Assembly: GCA_932521035.1 (NCBI GenBank)
Contig: OW051493.1
Span: 4,526,001 to 4,590,000, forward strand
Direction: 5' to 3'
Length of the DNA: 64,000 nt
Source of the DNA: Oscheius dolichura
Taxonomy: Eukaryota > Nematoda > Chromadorea > Rhabditida > Rhabditidae
The translations under genes and the position numbers were made by a program. A model generated the notes under the pieces. The model had not been told where the DNA came from. It saw only the letters and a program-made list of their open reading frames with translations, and ran no database searches. Of this stretch, positions 38,879-51,530 are shown in pieces. Numbering within the stretch: the first letter of the stretch is position 1; each line of letters opens with the position of its first letter.

Positions 38879-39972
38879 CTGAAAGGGGCTTCTTATGAGC
38901 GGACAACAGGTGCAGAAGCTTGTTGCGGCAGGGATAACGACACTGAGAATGCCATTTTGTAGTGGAAAGAGCAGGCCGACAAGGGCCGAATCAAGCTGTT
39001 GTAAGGAGGAGAAGGCGGATGAGTGACTCGAGGACGAGGACCCGGACATGCACTTGGAGAGAATGTGACTAAAAGGACAAAACATCTTCGAAAAAAGTAA
39101 TAAATGACAAGAACTCTGAACTTCTCAATGACAACTTGAAGGGGGCCGCGATGCTCCCTCTGGTAGGATGAGAGACTAGAGAGCATGTTCCTGTGAAGGT
39201 TATGAAAAAGAAATGCCACTGGTCCCGGGATGAGCTCAAAGATCTTCGAGAACCTAACAGAAAGGCGTCACTTTACAATGGAATGCTAATTCAGCCATTT
39301 TTGACCGGAGGACTAGGCCCAGAAAGGGGGATGTCTCAATCAGCGTGGGCGAATTCCTTACGGTTAGGCGGAGACATCAATCCGTCGGATGAGGTGTCAA
39401 AAAAGAAGAGGCGTTTTTTCGAGGGAGGTTTATGTTGCAGACAGGAAATGAGAACAAGACGAGGGGGGAAGACGGAAACAGAAGAAGAACACGACGGGGC
39501 CATCGCGATTGGAAGGAAACAAAAGGGTCCTTGTAGCGTGAGACAATCAAATAAAGACGAAGAAGATCCGGAGAAGACGTCAGGAGGGGAGGCGGGACCT
39601 AAATGGATCAAAAAGAGGCTCAAATCAATGGGACGAGAGAGATCGCAAAGCAGATGTGAGCACGAGCAGAAGACGACTGCAGACGATTTTTAAGAATTAG
39701 AGAGACCCCGGCAGCCCCTTTGATCGGTGCGGCGAATGTCAGGGTCTGAAGCAATAGGTGCTCTGAATGGGCCTTGTAATAACAGCCGCCAGCCGGGAGA
39801 AGTATGAGGAGGAAGAAGTAATCCGGGTGGCAGTTAAAGGCCAGACCCATTCAACATTCGCCGGCCCCCGTCCTCCCCGAGACTGTGAGATCTTCGAAAT
39901 ATCCCCAAATAAGAGAATAGGTAAGAATGTTTATTAGTACCCGTACTGTGTCAGACTCGTCTCAAATGAGTA
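38879..39972. other. no gene seen between channel and sulfotransferase
   Basis: Open frames of up to 166 codons exist on the plus strand (39193-39693), but their composition is that of a chance purine-rich frame and no splice chain supports them. Confidence 0.4.
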
Positions 39973-41090
39973 TCACCACGTGAATCGTCGCCGGATTTGT
40001 TTGAAGAAGACCTCGTTGTGTGGCCGTAGCTTGAGTCTCACCAGCTCCAGGACCTTCTGCCTCACTTTCCGGTGCTGCCGGCCCTTGCTGTTACCCAGAC
40101 ATCGCGTATTCCCGCCCCGTTCCCTTTGGAAACAAAAGAATCCTTTCTTCTCGTTGAACACCAGCTGTTCCTGTCGAATGAGATGCGGAATTTCCAAAAA
40201 CGCCTCCACCCGTCGCAGCTGTAAATGAGATTTTTGTCCCGTTGACATTTTTCCGGAAAATGGGCAATTCTCGCCGGGAAATATTGTTTACGTAGGGGAT
40301 TTTACGTGGGAGAAAACGAACCATCGAGAGAGGGTTGCCCCGGAAGACGTCGCCATTGACAATGAGAAAACTCTCGAGAGGAAAGTGCTCAAGCCAATTG
40401 GCCAGGTGGAGCTCGTAGAGAGAGTTTCTCAGGGGCTTATAATCCGCGTTGAGATCAGTCGACCCCGGGACGAAGACCTCCTCCTCGAAGACGGGAAGTG
40501 TCTTGTTGTGCTCCAATTTGTTATAGTACACCTAACAATATCCACTTGATAAAACGAAAAGGGAGACAGACCTGGGTGAAGTCGCTGACTGTCCTCTGGA
40601 CAGGGTCTCTGACGATCAGGATCAATTTCATCTTCGGGTTTAAGTGTTTGATCCGTTCGGGGGCCAGTTGACTCGTAAAGTAACCCGGGGTCTTCTCTAT
40701 CACCACCTGAATACGTACATTAAATAGAGCAGAAAATGAATCTCACCTGGCCTGGGGCCGCCATGGGCATGACACTTCGATACCAGTCGAAGCCTCTCGT
40801 ATAGTTCACGTCAAAGAAGTGAGTCTCACTCCGGACGGCCCGAACAGAAGGATGCAAGGTCAGAGCGTCTAGGAGAGCACGGGTACCTCCTTTCCGAACC
40901 CCGATTATCAGAGCAGACGGGAATTGACGGCTACTATTGGAAAGATATAAAAAAGTAAATGTGGATACCTTTGGGCAGCGGCTGGAGTGAAGAGTTCGGC
41001 ATTTGTGGGATAGGAGCGACTGAAGATAGTCAGCTGGACGAGGAGGACGAGACCCAGAAGGGAGCAGATCAAGAGAAGCCACCTTCGCAT
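39973..41090 (-). CDS. heparan sulfate glucosamine 3-O-sulfotransferase
   Basis: Exons 41090-40969, 40933-40747, 40706-40572, 40531-40322 and 40218-39973 join in phase. Residues near 3-20 ([19 protein letters not shown]) form a signal anchor, so this is a type II Golgi membrane protein. The PAPS-binding 5' loop is present ([16 protein letters not shown]), then [16 protein letters not shown], and the 3'-phosphate-binding stretch [19 protein letters not shown] Cys pair (GFFCFQ and TRCLG) and the end KGRQHRKV...[11 protein letters not shown] match the HS3ST family. It transfers sulfate to the 3-OH of glucosamine in heparan sulfate. The subtype (3-OST-1-like or 3-OST-3-like) cannot be fixed by eye. 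An acceptor ends 5 nt before the ATG, which again suggests a trans-spliced or 5'UTR-spliced leader. Confidence 0.92.
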
Positions 41091-41095
41091 GCCAT

Positions 41096-42055
41096 CTGAA
41101 TGAGGGGATGGTTGGCCGGGGGTTAATGATACTAATAGAAGGGCTACTTGAGCAGCCGCCGATCCATATAAATAAGCTCTTTGATTATTTGAGGAGTGCG
41201 CGGACTGGCGCCAGATTGAAAAAGACCCGAACCTATGGGTACGGGGGAAAGAAGAAACGGTCCAGGTGCCAGGGGACAAAACAAGAGAGAGACGGTTGCC
41301 AAGCAGCTTTGGCGGGAGGGACAGGCGAATAATTACAGTAGGTGGAGGGGGAGCGCATCACCATGTGAATGGGGGAACGACCTTGTCCGACTGGCAGCGC
41401 ATCGCTGCACTCGGCCCGGCGGGAAGGAGAATTGCTCCAGGAGGGAAGCCGTGTTTGTTCAGGGGACACACCGATACCTCCTTCCCTATTCAAACCTCTT
41501 GTCAGACCCGCGTTTATTACCCCGGGGAGGAGGAGGAGGAGGATGGCAATGGCCACAAGCGATGATCCCATCAAGATAATCCATGTTTCGTGGAAGAAAA
41601 AGAGAAGAGAGTCGATAACGAGGCTATAAATAGCGGGGGATAGGAGAGTCCGGGTAAGTAACCTCAAACAAACGGCGGGAAAACGAGCGCGAAGTTTGGA
41701 ATTGGCCGGGGCGGTTACATGTGAGCCGTGTTAACGCTATGCAAATAGTCCCGAGGTGATTAAGTCTTTAGAGAAGTGAGTGAGTAATGGCGGTCTGGCC
41801 GGCAGAAGAGACAACTGCCCACAGCTGTTCGCCCGAAGAACTCGCGCGCCGAGAGCCGGCCACCCCGGGAAAAAGAAGTAATACGATACGGCCACTAGGT
41901 CAACGACGAGACGAATAACAATTTATGAAATGGTCAACAATATTTACAACAGAAAAAATAATAATAATGAAAGACGCACATTGTGGCTACGTACCCGGAG
42001 ACATTTGGGGGCACTATGGAAAGGCACGGGGGTGTCATAGAGGGGGAGGTGAGGA
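41096..42055. other. intergenic; possible TATA box for the sulfotransferase side
   Basis: A TATA-like ctataaatag lies at about 41625-41634 and reads similarly on both strands. No coding frame is supported. Confidence 0.3.
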
Positions 42056-45000
42056 TCAGGCTCGTTTTACTCTCTTCTTCGCACACAGCGCCGCACACGA
42101 CTGTTTACAGGCAGGGTCGCATTGTCTGGAATCCATTAGTCTCACCGGGAGAGGATCCGCCCACCTTGAATTCTGACCACTGAATGCACATTGGCCGATG
42201 CACACCATCTGACATGCTGTCTCACATGGGACCACTGGGCAGGCTACCTCACAACTTTGCACACAGCTTGCGGGACAAGTTGGGGCTGAACTTGGGTTTT
42301 ATAATGAATAAAAGAATAGAAAAACCTTTGTTTGTACACTCCTGTGTGCACTGGACATCACAGGGAACGTTGCAATTGTGCACGAAGGGAAGTTGGTCCA
42401 CTGGTTTGGGCGCTGTTCCGCATAGCTGGGCGCAGGAGGCTGGAACATTCTGCTTTATAGAGACCAAAGAAGGAGGCAACCTTCACAACCAGAAGAACAT
42501 TGAGGCGATTGTTGGGGGCACAGACTCTGACAGTCACTCATACATTTGGGGGCGCACGCCTGGAAAGGGGAAGTTGTTGCTAAGCCTCGATGTATACCTG
42601 GACGGATGGTTGGGGAGCGGGCTGTGAGGGTAGGGCATTGGCTCGCGAACAGGACTGAGCACAGATGTTGGTACACGCCGGCTGGCAAGCAGTTCCCAGC
42701 GAGGCGGAGGAGGCCTGACACTCTTTGACACACGTGCTCTCACAGGCTACTTGACAGTTCCCCAAGGTTATCTGAAAAAACTCTTCCCTGGATCCCTCCA
42801 GTCTTACGTCGATCTGGACTTGTCCCTGAACACATTGAGGTTCACATTGGGGCTGACAGACAGCCGGACATTGTGGCGATTGTTGAACTGGCTGGACCTG
42901 TTGCGGGACAACATTCACGGGCACCATGCCATGAGGCTTAAACCACTTTTTTAAACCGTTGTAAGAAGCGAATACCAGCACACAGGCAGCCGTACACTGG
43001 GCATTGCAGATATTGCCGCAGTGCTCCATTGGAAGACGCTCGACACATTGGGAATTACACGTCTAAACGGGAGGATGGGAGGGTGGAGGAGGAGGACGAC
43101 CTGTTCACAGATGGGAAGACATTCGGGGACTCGGAAGTTGATGGTGGTCGGCTGCTGAGAAGGACTGGCCGTCGGCTGGGGGACGGCCACTTGAGGTGCG
43201 CGGCATTCACCCGCGCATACCTCAAAGTCACTTAGTCAATTAAAAACAAGGGAAGGCAGACCTCTACACAAACACTGGCACATTGAGCCTTATCTTGGTT
43301 GCTCTGGAGACAGCCAGCCTGACACTGTTGCTCGCAGGGACACCCAGTAGCCTGGATGGTTATCTTCACCTGCTGCTGCTGTTGAGGCGGAGCGGCGGAC
43401 TGCTGAAGGTACCGGGGTGGTTTCTAAAGAGGCGGAAAGTGAGACAGTACCTCAACACATTGTGGTAAGCAGTGTGGCTGGCACTGAGGGACGCATTGTG
43501 GCGGCGGAGGAGTGGTGGTTGGAGGAGGCGGTGTGGCTATAGGAGCAGTGGCTGCCTGGAGGGAACTTATAATAAGCAGAAAAATATGGGTGTACTTGTA
43601 TGCATTGAGGCAGACATTGTGGGAGACACGGCTGTATGCACTGCGGTTGAGGTGGTGGAGGAGGAGGCAGCGTAGGGATGGGAGCCATGGCTGCCTGGAG
43701 GGAATCTTTAGAAAGCAGAAAAGAACCGAGGTGTACTTGGATACATTGTGGTAGGCACTGTGGAAGACAGGGCTGTATGCACTGAGGTGGAGGAGAAGGC
43801 GGAGGAGGCAGCGTGGGGATGGGAGCTGTCGCTGCCTGGAGAGAACTTATGATAAGGAGAAGAAGAGGTGTGTACTTGAATGCATTGAGGGAGACATTGT
43901 GGGAGACACGGCTGAATGCACTGAGGTGGAGGTGGAGGAGCGAGAGTAGGTGGCGGTGTCGCCGGAGCAAAGGCCTAAAAACAAAATGGTGAGGAGAGCA
44001 GACGACGAGAGGGAGCCGGGTGGAAACGAAGGGTGCAAGGCAGAAATAACCGAAAATAAACTAAGGACCTGGTACATAATGAGACAGGCAGGATCACAGT
44101 TCGGTCGGCACTGTGGGGCACACTGCACCTCACCATCGGTCACGGTGATGTGCACCATGACCGGTGCGGGGGCCGGCGGCAAAGGAATAGGAGCCAGGAC
44201 AGTCACAGGGGTAGAAGCGGCCCGGATACATTGCTCTTCACATTGAGGCTCACAGGGGGCGATGCACTTCACCTGCGAAGGAGATACGTTGTTGGTTGAA
44301 GCCAGTGAGGACGTTAGACAAGCCGTTGAACATGCCGGTAAGCAGTGCGGTGGACACGTCGTGGGGTTGAGGACACAATTGGCGGTGCAGAGGGGATAAC
44401 ATTGAGGTGGGCAGAGGAGGATGGTTAGGTCGACTTGGGGAAGGGGCAGGTCACCGGGGTAGGGAAACGATTGGGACTGGGCGGCAAGAACAGGAACTGT
44501 GTTGCTGGGAAGTGGATGGGGGATATCTAGAGTCACGGATGGGAGGGCACTGGTGTCGGGGTTGTTTTCGGGTTCGGGAAGTATTACTGGGCCAAAAGGT
44601 TCTTCGGGGAGAGGTGGCTCGGGATGTTCAGTAAAGGAATCGGATAAATCCAGAGATTCACTCAGTTCATCTGGTACAAATTCTTCAATTGGAGGCATAT
44701 CCGGGGGAGGAAGAGGGGGCTCAGGAGGAAATTCAGGCGGAGGATAGACTACGCTATTATTATCTAGTGGGGAAGGGAGAGCAGGTTGTTCGATGGGAAG
44801 AGGAGGAAGAGCAGGTATTACATAGGATGTATTGGGGTGGACAATGGTTATGGCAAGAGCTTGGGCATAGGGCCCGGAAGAGAGGAGTTGTTGCTGTTGC
44901 AGCTGGTGTTGTTGTACTACAGTTAAATAATTATTGGGAGAGCCTGTGGACGGGGGAGAAGGCATTGTTTGTGGAGGAGGCACCAGTTGGGGTTGTTGAA

Positions 45001-48000
45001 CATAATCGGGAACTTCGGGCAAAAGATCGGGTACAGTCTCAGAAGCCACATAAGCAGTTTCAGGAGTAGGCGGCGGCAGAAACTCTTCCTCGGGAATGGG
45101 CAGCATATCAGGTAGCAGTTCTGGTACTTCTTCAGGTATTTCCTCTGGTGGAGGATGCTCCTCTGTAACCGCGGCTGGACCCTCAGCTGGCTCCGTGAAG
45201 ATTTCTTGAAGAGCCGCTGCACTTGGTTCTTGATTCGGCAAAGGATAAAAGCCATCCGGCTCAATGAAAACTGAAGCCGATTGAATGGTCGTACCATTCT
45301 GGCTCGCCGTCACAGCTACGACGTTTGTGTTGGGAGGAGGATAGATGAACTCGGCCGGTTGAGAGGCATCGTCAGTGAAAGAAGTGGAGGAAGTCCCCCG
45401 AAAGGGATCCCCGTAGGTATACGGCGGTAATTCTTCAGGAGATTCAATTATTTCTTGCGAAGTTTGTGGATATGCCATAGATTCGGAAGCGGGCTCATTT
45501 GAGAGAGACTGTTGGACGAGGTTTAGGTAGCTGGCTGGGCTGGACACGGCTTGGGGAAGGAGGAAGCCAGTGGGAAGAGCGGGAAAGGCGGGGGGAGTGG
45601 TCGAGGGGGATTCCTCGGGTGGGGGAGAGAGTGGAGACTCTGGGTCGGGGGGAGGTACGAATGATAGGATTAAAGGATTCTGATTAGAAGGAGGGAAAGA
45701 ATTGGAAGGATCCCCGGTCTGGTCAGATGGTTGGGAAAGTAGATCCGGGGCAGAAATATCCTCCTCGATGACAATAGTGGCTGGGGTGGTAGAACGGTAA
45801 CCGCCAGTTGTGGAGACACGAAAAAACTCTTTTGGAGAGTTCTCTTGATCCTGGCTGTCTACACTGCTCAATTGGGCATTCTTCGCAACGCTCCTCATCT
45901 TTATCGGGTCTTGGTGGTGTGTTTTCTCGTATTGTTGGATGCACTCGGGGTCGCAGCGGGGTCGACACGGAATGTAGCAGACGGGCGAGTTGGTGGTGGG
46001 CTCCTCGTCTACATAGTCATGGGAAGGGGATACTATGGGGCTGGACATCTCAACTATACAGGTGGGGTCGCATTTGGGCAAGCAGGCCTTGGGGCAGTTC
46101 TTGAAGTTGATACTGTAGGGAGGGGCACGGGTGGAGGGGGCCTTGGGGGCATGACGGACAGCAGGGGTGGTTGGAGGACGGGGGGTTTCAGTGCGAAGGT
46201 AAGAACGGAGATAGGGACGGGGGATGTGCGGGAGGATGTCTTTGAGCTTGTTCATCGCTTGTTGGCAATGCTCATCACAGGGAGGAAGGTGTGTTTTGGC
46301 GTGTGCAAGTGTTTTTCGTGATCCAAAACGGACTACCTGACTGGAATCCGTGACAAAAGTAAACGTTGGGATGTCGGCGGTGGAGCTGGCTGTGGGTGCG
46401 GTGACTGTCGTGCTCTCCACGTCGGTGCAAACCGGCAGACACAGTGGCATACACGGAGGGGTACAGGATGAGGGCCCGTTGGGGGCGGCTACCTGCTGGT
46501 TCTGCTGCTGCGGCGGCAGCAGATCAGGCATCATGTTAACTCCAATCTGTAACGGTCGTGCTGTCGGAGGAGTGTTGTTGGTGTTCGAGTCACACAGCGA
46601 TTTACACGCAGAGGTGCATGCCGATAAGCAGATTTGGAAGGGAGAGGTACAGCCGGACAAGCAAGACTTGGCACACTGATCTTCACACGAGACAACCTGC
46701 TGGATGACTTGGACTTGAGGTGGACGACGGGTGGCGCAGGCCGAGCCGCACTGATCCCCACAGGCAGAAGAGCAATCCGAGGCCGGATTGCCTTGGGAGA
46801 CACACTGAGAATGACACGACTGGCTACACTTGGTCGGGCACTGGCTATTGAAGTAGCTGTCGTTGATGTCCAGTGTAATCTAAACAGCCTGTTGGGGATA
46901 ATAAGGAGAACTGGGACCTGGATAGGGAGAGGCGTCTGGTCGCAGCCAAACTGACAACTTTTGGCACAAGTTGTGGCGCAAACGGAGGCCGGGGATTGGG
47001 ATCCGACCACGCAGGCATCCTGGCAGACATTCTGGCAGGCATCATAACAGTTTCCGACGGAGGGCAGTGGAGATCTCGTAGTCGTCGTCGTAGTGGGTGG
47101 CGGTGTTCGGGGGATCTATAGATATGCCTGACTCAAAGAGGGAGCTACCTCTAGTTTGATGGCATAGTTGGCAGCTACCCGGCAGGTGTTCTTGCACGTG
47201 GCCTCGCACTGTTGGCCACATTGGTAGGGATTGTTCGTGGCACTGGTACACGTCGGCTTACACGCTCGGGTACAGGTTGATTGGCAGTCAGAACTCTGGA
47301 GGGCTCAGTTGGAGTGGAAGGGGAGGACACCTACGAGATCGGATCGGGTGCAGACTGGCTGGCACGAGGGGCCCTGTTGGCAGGCACAGGATGGGTAAAA
47401 GGACTGGGTACTGCTGTAGAAGGAGTTGACATAGGAGGGCTGGTTGCAGTTGCAAAAGGAGGAGCATCCGCAGTCCTTTTTGATCCTCCTCGCAGCCTGA
47501 AATAATCGGGTCTTTTTCTGGTCTTGATCCTTTTGGAATTGGCCTCTCGTGGGGGTGACTGTCCCCTCAAGACTGCTATTGAAACTGCGGTTTTCGCGCG
47601 AGTTCCACACTGCCCTCATTTGTTTGTCCACTTAGAAATGCAACCGCGAACCGTGTTTCCTTTGGGGGCGACACGACATCTATGGAGCTACAAATGGACG
47701 CGGCTAATGGCGGGAAAAAGCGCGAGCCTCAAAAAAGGAGAAGACCGTAACGAGAGACCTCGTTACCACGAACCAGAGGGGCTGTCTGTCGCCGGGTCTC
47801 GAGTGGCCAAACATTTACCATTTATGGGCTGCCGAAGGATCGCTGTATCATGTGCTACTGTGTACTCTTCGATCCCCCCCCCCCCCTTTTTCTCTGGGAG
47901 GATGGCCCCTGTCCCTATGGAATGCCCCCTGCCCTCCCTCTGGTCAAGGGGGATGTATACAGTGCCCCGTGAAGTAGCGGAAACCATTGGCTCGTTACGA

Positions 48001-48839
48001 GAGAAGGAGGTCTCGACAGTCTGAGAGAAAAGCCAACAATTTGGATGGAAATGGCCGGAAGACCGGTCAGCAGCTGACAACCGACTCAAGGGTCAGGATA
48101 GATTCTCGGGAGAGGTAAACAACGATAAGAGACGAATTAACACGCAGAAAAAGAGGGGGAGAAGAGGATTAAGGGGCTCTCGAGATGACACCGAGAAGGC
48201 GGAGGATGGACAGTACGAGGAAGACGACTCTTTAGGGGGAACACAGGGTACGGTGATGAGGATGACACTGATAAGAATAGGGAGAGGAGGGGAAGAACTG
48301 GCTGAGGGTAAGGGAAGGGGAACAAGTCCAGGAATAGAGAGAAAAAAAAGAATATTAGAGGATGTTTGTCAATGACGTCAATCAAATAAATTCATGACAT
48401 GGTGTGGGGAAAAAGTGAAGGGACACACAATAGAAACCGCATGGAAAATTGGTCAAAATACGAAATTTAGGGGAAGGAGTACTTTTGGGGGTTGAAAACG
48501 AGTTAATCTTTTGGACCGGAGGGATCTTTGAAACCATTCGCGGGTGCTAAAAGGAGAGAAACCTCACGGGAGACAGGTGGACAGCTGGAGCCTATACTCT
48601 CTAATGGTACAGTTTCTGGAGGATTTCTGGATAAACTATGGATACAAGGAAAGAGAAGTATTAGAGGACGAGGAGATGAGAGGAGAAGATCCCTATGGCA
48701 ACAAGGGAAGATGGCAGACTATCCCCGAAAGGAGTAGCAATAAGTGTATATGTCGAAAATAGAGTATAAAGCTGGTAATAGTACTGACTTGTGTGAGTTG
48801 AAGAAGCAGGAACAGGAGAAGCAGCGAACGACGTTTCAT
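42056..48839 (-). CDS. large secreted Cys/Pro/Gln-rich repetitive protein (Cys-rich gene B)
   Basis: The first exon (48839-48789) encodes MKRRSLLLLFLLLQLTQ, a signal peptide. It joins in phase 0 across an intron of about 1.3 kb to the exon at about 47500, which starts AARRIKKDCGCSSFCNC. Many small exons follow with cysteines spaced C-x3-C, mainly of the form QC-x2-PC-x2-QC. One exon near 46660-44070 is about 2.6 kb and encodes a long Pro/Glu-rich, mostly Cys-free region (for example PPPDMPPIEEFVPDELSES) with Cys clusters at both ends. Four tandem copies of one exon lie at 43450-43975. The last exon ends CDPACKQSCAALCAKKRVKRA at 42056. The protein is probably extracellular, heavily cross-linked and structural (cuticle, eggshell or gland product). 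I know no named family with this layout, and some internal exon limits are approximate. Confidence 0.65.
43450..43975 (-). repeat. four tandem exon-plus-intron units (about 142 bp each) inside Cys-rich gene B
   Basis: Each unit holds a phase-0 exon of about 100 nt coding AATAPI, a Pro-rich spacer and Q-C-x3-C-x3-C-x3-C-x-Q or close variants, followed by a 36-45 nt intron starting gtacac or gtacct. Sequence is shared in the introns as well as the exons (gtac-ac...ctgcttat...ccctccag), so whole units were duplicated recently by unequal exchange. The symmetric phase lets copies be gained or lost without a frameshift. Confidence 0.7.
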
Positions 48840-49897
48840 GCTGACTGACCGGCGACTCCGCAGGGGTGGGACTCGCGGAGAGACCGCCAAAAACAAAGCA
48901 CACTTGCGAGTTCAAATATTGGGTCCCTGTTTCGAGCATTGTCCACTGAATTAGAACGAGCTTGGGCTAAACAACATCCCCCGCTCATCCCGGTTGCCAC
49001 TCTCGGGACAGGAGATAGTCCAAAAACTGGGACCGAACTAGATGCATACGGGTAGGCAGAGCAGACGGGCATGGCAGTGGGGGAATGGAAGAGACGATGC
49101 TTTGTATCAGTTTTTCTGGCTATCTTATTCAATTGCAGCTATTTACCGTATATGACAGATATGACCCCGCCTTTATATAGTCAGCATTCAGATTATCCCG
49201 TGTCCTCCCTTTGTCAATTTCGGGTTTCTAAAAGTTTACCAGGTTTCCTCTTCAACCACTTTGATTATCTTCCAAAAACAAAACGACTAACTCAAAAACA
49301 ATATTAGAGACTCAATATCACCTGGACGAGTCCCTGTTTCACGTTCTACAGAATGAGGCCCGTGGTCCCCAAGTATCCTCCTCAACTTTCCCAGTCCGAA
49401 TCTGTACTAAGCGCCCTGATCATCTCCAGAAGGCCAAACATGGTCGGCTAATTCTCGCAGTTTCAGAGTGCTCAAGTCTTTCGAGTGTTTGTGTTTGACC
49501 GCGGGCAGGCGCAACTGTTACAGTATACGGCGACTTTCGGCCCCCGGGCGCTTCTCGTCGTTTTTTTTGGGATTAATCCCACGTGGCCGGGTCAGTGGAA
49601 GAACGCTAGAAGCAAAAAGGCGAACTGGAGTTCGGGGAAGTCAAAGGATCGTTGCGAGACCGGTAGTCTAAAGAATGGCCACTACATTGACAGGGTTCCC
49701 CTTTGAGAGGAGGTTGTTTGCAGGGGCCATGGCCCCTCTTGTCTCGTGCTCTTTTGGAGAATTCCTCCGACTAATTTGGGCTGTCTTGTTCGCGCTGCCC
49801 CCTAATTATTTGCTCTGCTTTTTCTCCTCCAAATCATCCACTCCACGCTCTTCTCAGGCTCTCAAAACTACACAAAATAAATATTTCATATTCATTT
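48840..49897. other. short intergenic stretch upstream of Cys-rich gene B
   Basis: A TATA-like ctatataaag on the minus strand at about 49172-49181 could serve gene B. A minus-strand open frame at 49071-48836 is probably 5'UTR. Confidence 0.35.
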
Positions 49898-51249
49898 TTA
49901 CTTCCCCTGGATCGTTGTGGGCCGCATGTGTTTTCTTCGCTTCAGCTTGGCCTGGCAGACGGGGTAGCACGTCGTCTGAAGAAGGACAGCTCAGTGGGAA
50001 AGGAGGACGAGTCACCTGACAGGCGGCGAGACATTGCGGGCCGGCGAGGGAATGGATTCCACACTGGTGCTCGCATTGGATGGAACACTCGTTTTGACAC
50101 TGGGCTGCTACTGCCGCTGAAGGGGGAGGAGAGGTCGCTGTAACGACTACTGCCGGCTGCGGTACCATGCCGCCGGGAACCTGTATCTCCGTCTGGAACA
50201 GCCGGGTAACTTAATACATGGAACCCACTTGGATCTGTATGCATTGCTGGGTACATGCTGGTTGACACTGAGGCATGCAGTTCTTCTTCAATACCAATGC
50301 GCAGGTATCGTTGCACACTGTTCCACAGTTATTCGCACATTCTGTCAGGGCCACTCCTGTCGTACTGGAAGGAGATAAGGACGAGGAGACGGGATTGCCT
50401 TACGCGCATACTCTGACACACGTCTCTCCACAGTTCTGCTGGCATTTTCCCGGGTTGGAGCTCTTCTCGATGGCGTCTGTGACCAGCTTTAAAGCCGGCT
50501 TGAAAGTGGTGCAGACGAAGTTACACTCGGGCATACAGGCCGGGTCACATACGGGCTTGGGAGATGAGGTGATGGAATTACCCATGGCTATAGTAGCCGT
50601 TGTAGGAGCTGGGGAGGGGATCAACTAAAAGAGGGATCAGAATATGGGGGGATTGCCTACAGTGGGGAGAGATGAGGAGGTTGGACTGTTGGGAGAGGGC
50701 AACACGAAGCGGTACTCGCTGATGACGGTCTTCTTCATCTGGGACGACGAAGGCTTTTCTTGTTTTCCACAAGAATACACACACGCTTCGGCACACACCT
50801 CAACTAGGAGATGAGCGGAAAAAAGGGCGAACCTGGTCGCATTTGCTACTGGAGGACAGACGACTACACGGCTCCTGGCAGCTCTTCTTACAGACATCCA
50901 CACATCTGATCGTCGTGATGATAGAAGCAGTCACCGCTGGTGATGGAGAGCTGGTCACCTGTAAAGCGGTCGAAGGAGTGACGGTAGGCCTACTGGAGGC
51001 GTCTCCCGGCAGACGCATTTCGGAGGGATCGGCTGGGTACAGGAGCAGAGCATTTGGAAGGGTTTGATGGCGTCGGATGCTGGAACCACCTGGCAGCCAC
51101 ATTGGGGCTCTTCTCCCGCACTACATTCACAGGCCTGTCTTCGATCGCGGGGACTCGCGCCCTGGAAAAGAGGGAATTGAATAGAAAGAGAGAAGGGGCA
51201 CCTGGACAATGGAGGTCAGGGCGAGGAATACCGTAATGTGGACGAGCAT
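49898..51249 (-). CDS. secreted Cys-rich protein (Cys-rich gene A)
   Basis: Exon 1 (51249-51202) encodes MLVHITVFLALTSIVQ, a signal peptide, and joins in phase 0 to an exon from 51161 beginning GASPRDRRQACECSAGEEP. Later exons carry cysteine clusters such as CVDVCKKSCQEPC, CAEACVYSC, CDPACMPECNFVC and CQNECSIQCEHQC. The last exon ends TTCYPVCQAKLKRRKH...IQGK with a stop at 49898-49900. The DRRQACEC start matches the basic-Cys-x-Cys start of the neighbouring genes B and C, so the three are paralogues. RR before the first Cys could be a proprotein-convertase site, which would make the signal exon plus a few residues a short propeptide. The function is unknown; an extracellular disulfide-linked protein is likely. 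Confidence 0.65.
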
Positions 51250-51282
51250 CGAAGACAGGTAGACCGTCCGCCGGGGGAGCTT

Positions 51283-51288
51283 CTTATA
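51283..51288 (-). promoter_or_regulatory. TATA box of Cys-rich gene A
   Basis: TATAAG on the minus strand lies 34 nt before the ATG of gene A, a spacing that fits a transcript with a very short 5'UTR. Confidence 0.4.
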
Positions 51289-51530
51289 CTCTGAGTCCTT
51301 CTTCTCGCCCGGGGATTTGTTTTGTGTTTCTGCGGCCAGCTTAACACTTCTGGCAAATAGGGATGACCCTGTTGGACGGCGTCATTTTTCTGCGGCCCGG
51401 AAGGGGCTAAAACAAGCAACATCTTTCTCTCCAATTCCGATATTCGTGCCTCCCTATCATTCGCCTTCTCCTAGACTGATCTCGTCGAGATGACATGTCA
51501 CAACAGTCTGACGGTCAACTTTGGTCAAGA

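Noticed and set aside
39193-39693. Plus-strand open frame of 166 codons
   Set aside because: Lys/Arg/Glu/Gly-rich as expected from purine-rich DNA, with no recognisable domain and no acceptor or promoter context.
47871-47890. Run of C residues near 47.88 kb
   Set aside because: A homopolymer in the long first intron of Cys-rich gene B; it may be a sequencing-sensitive spot but has no evident function.
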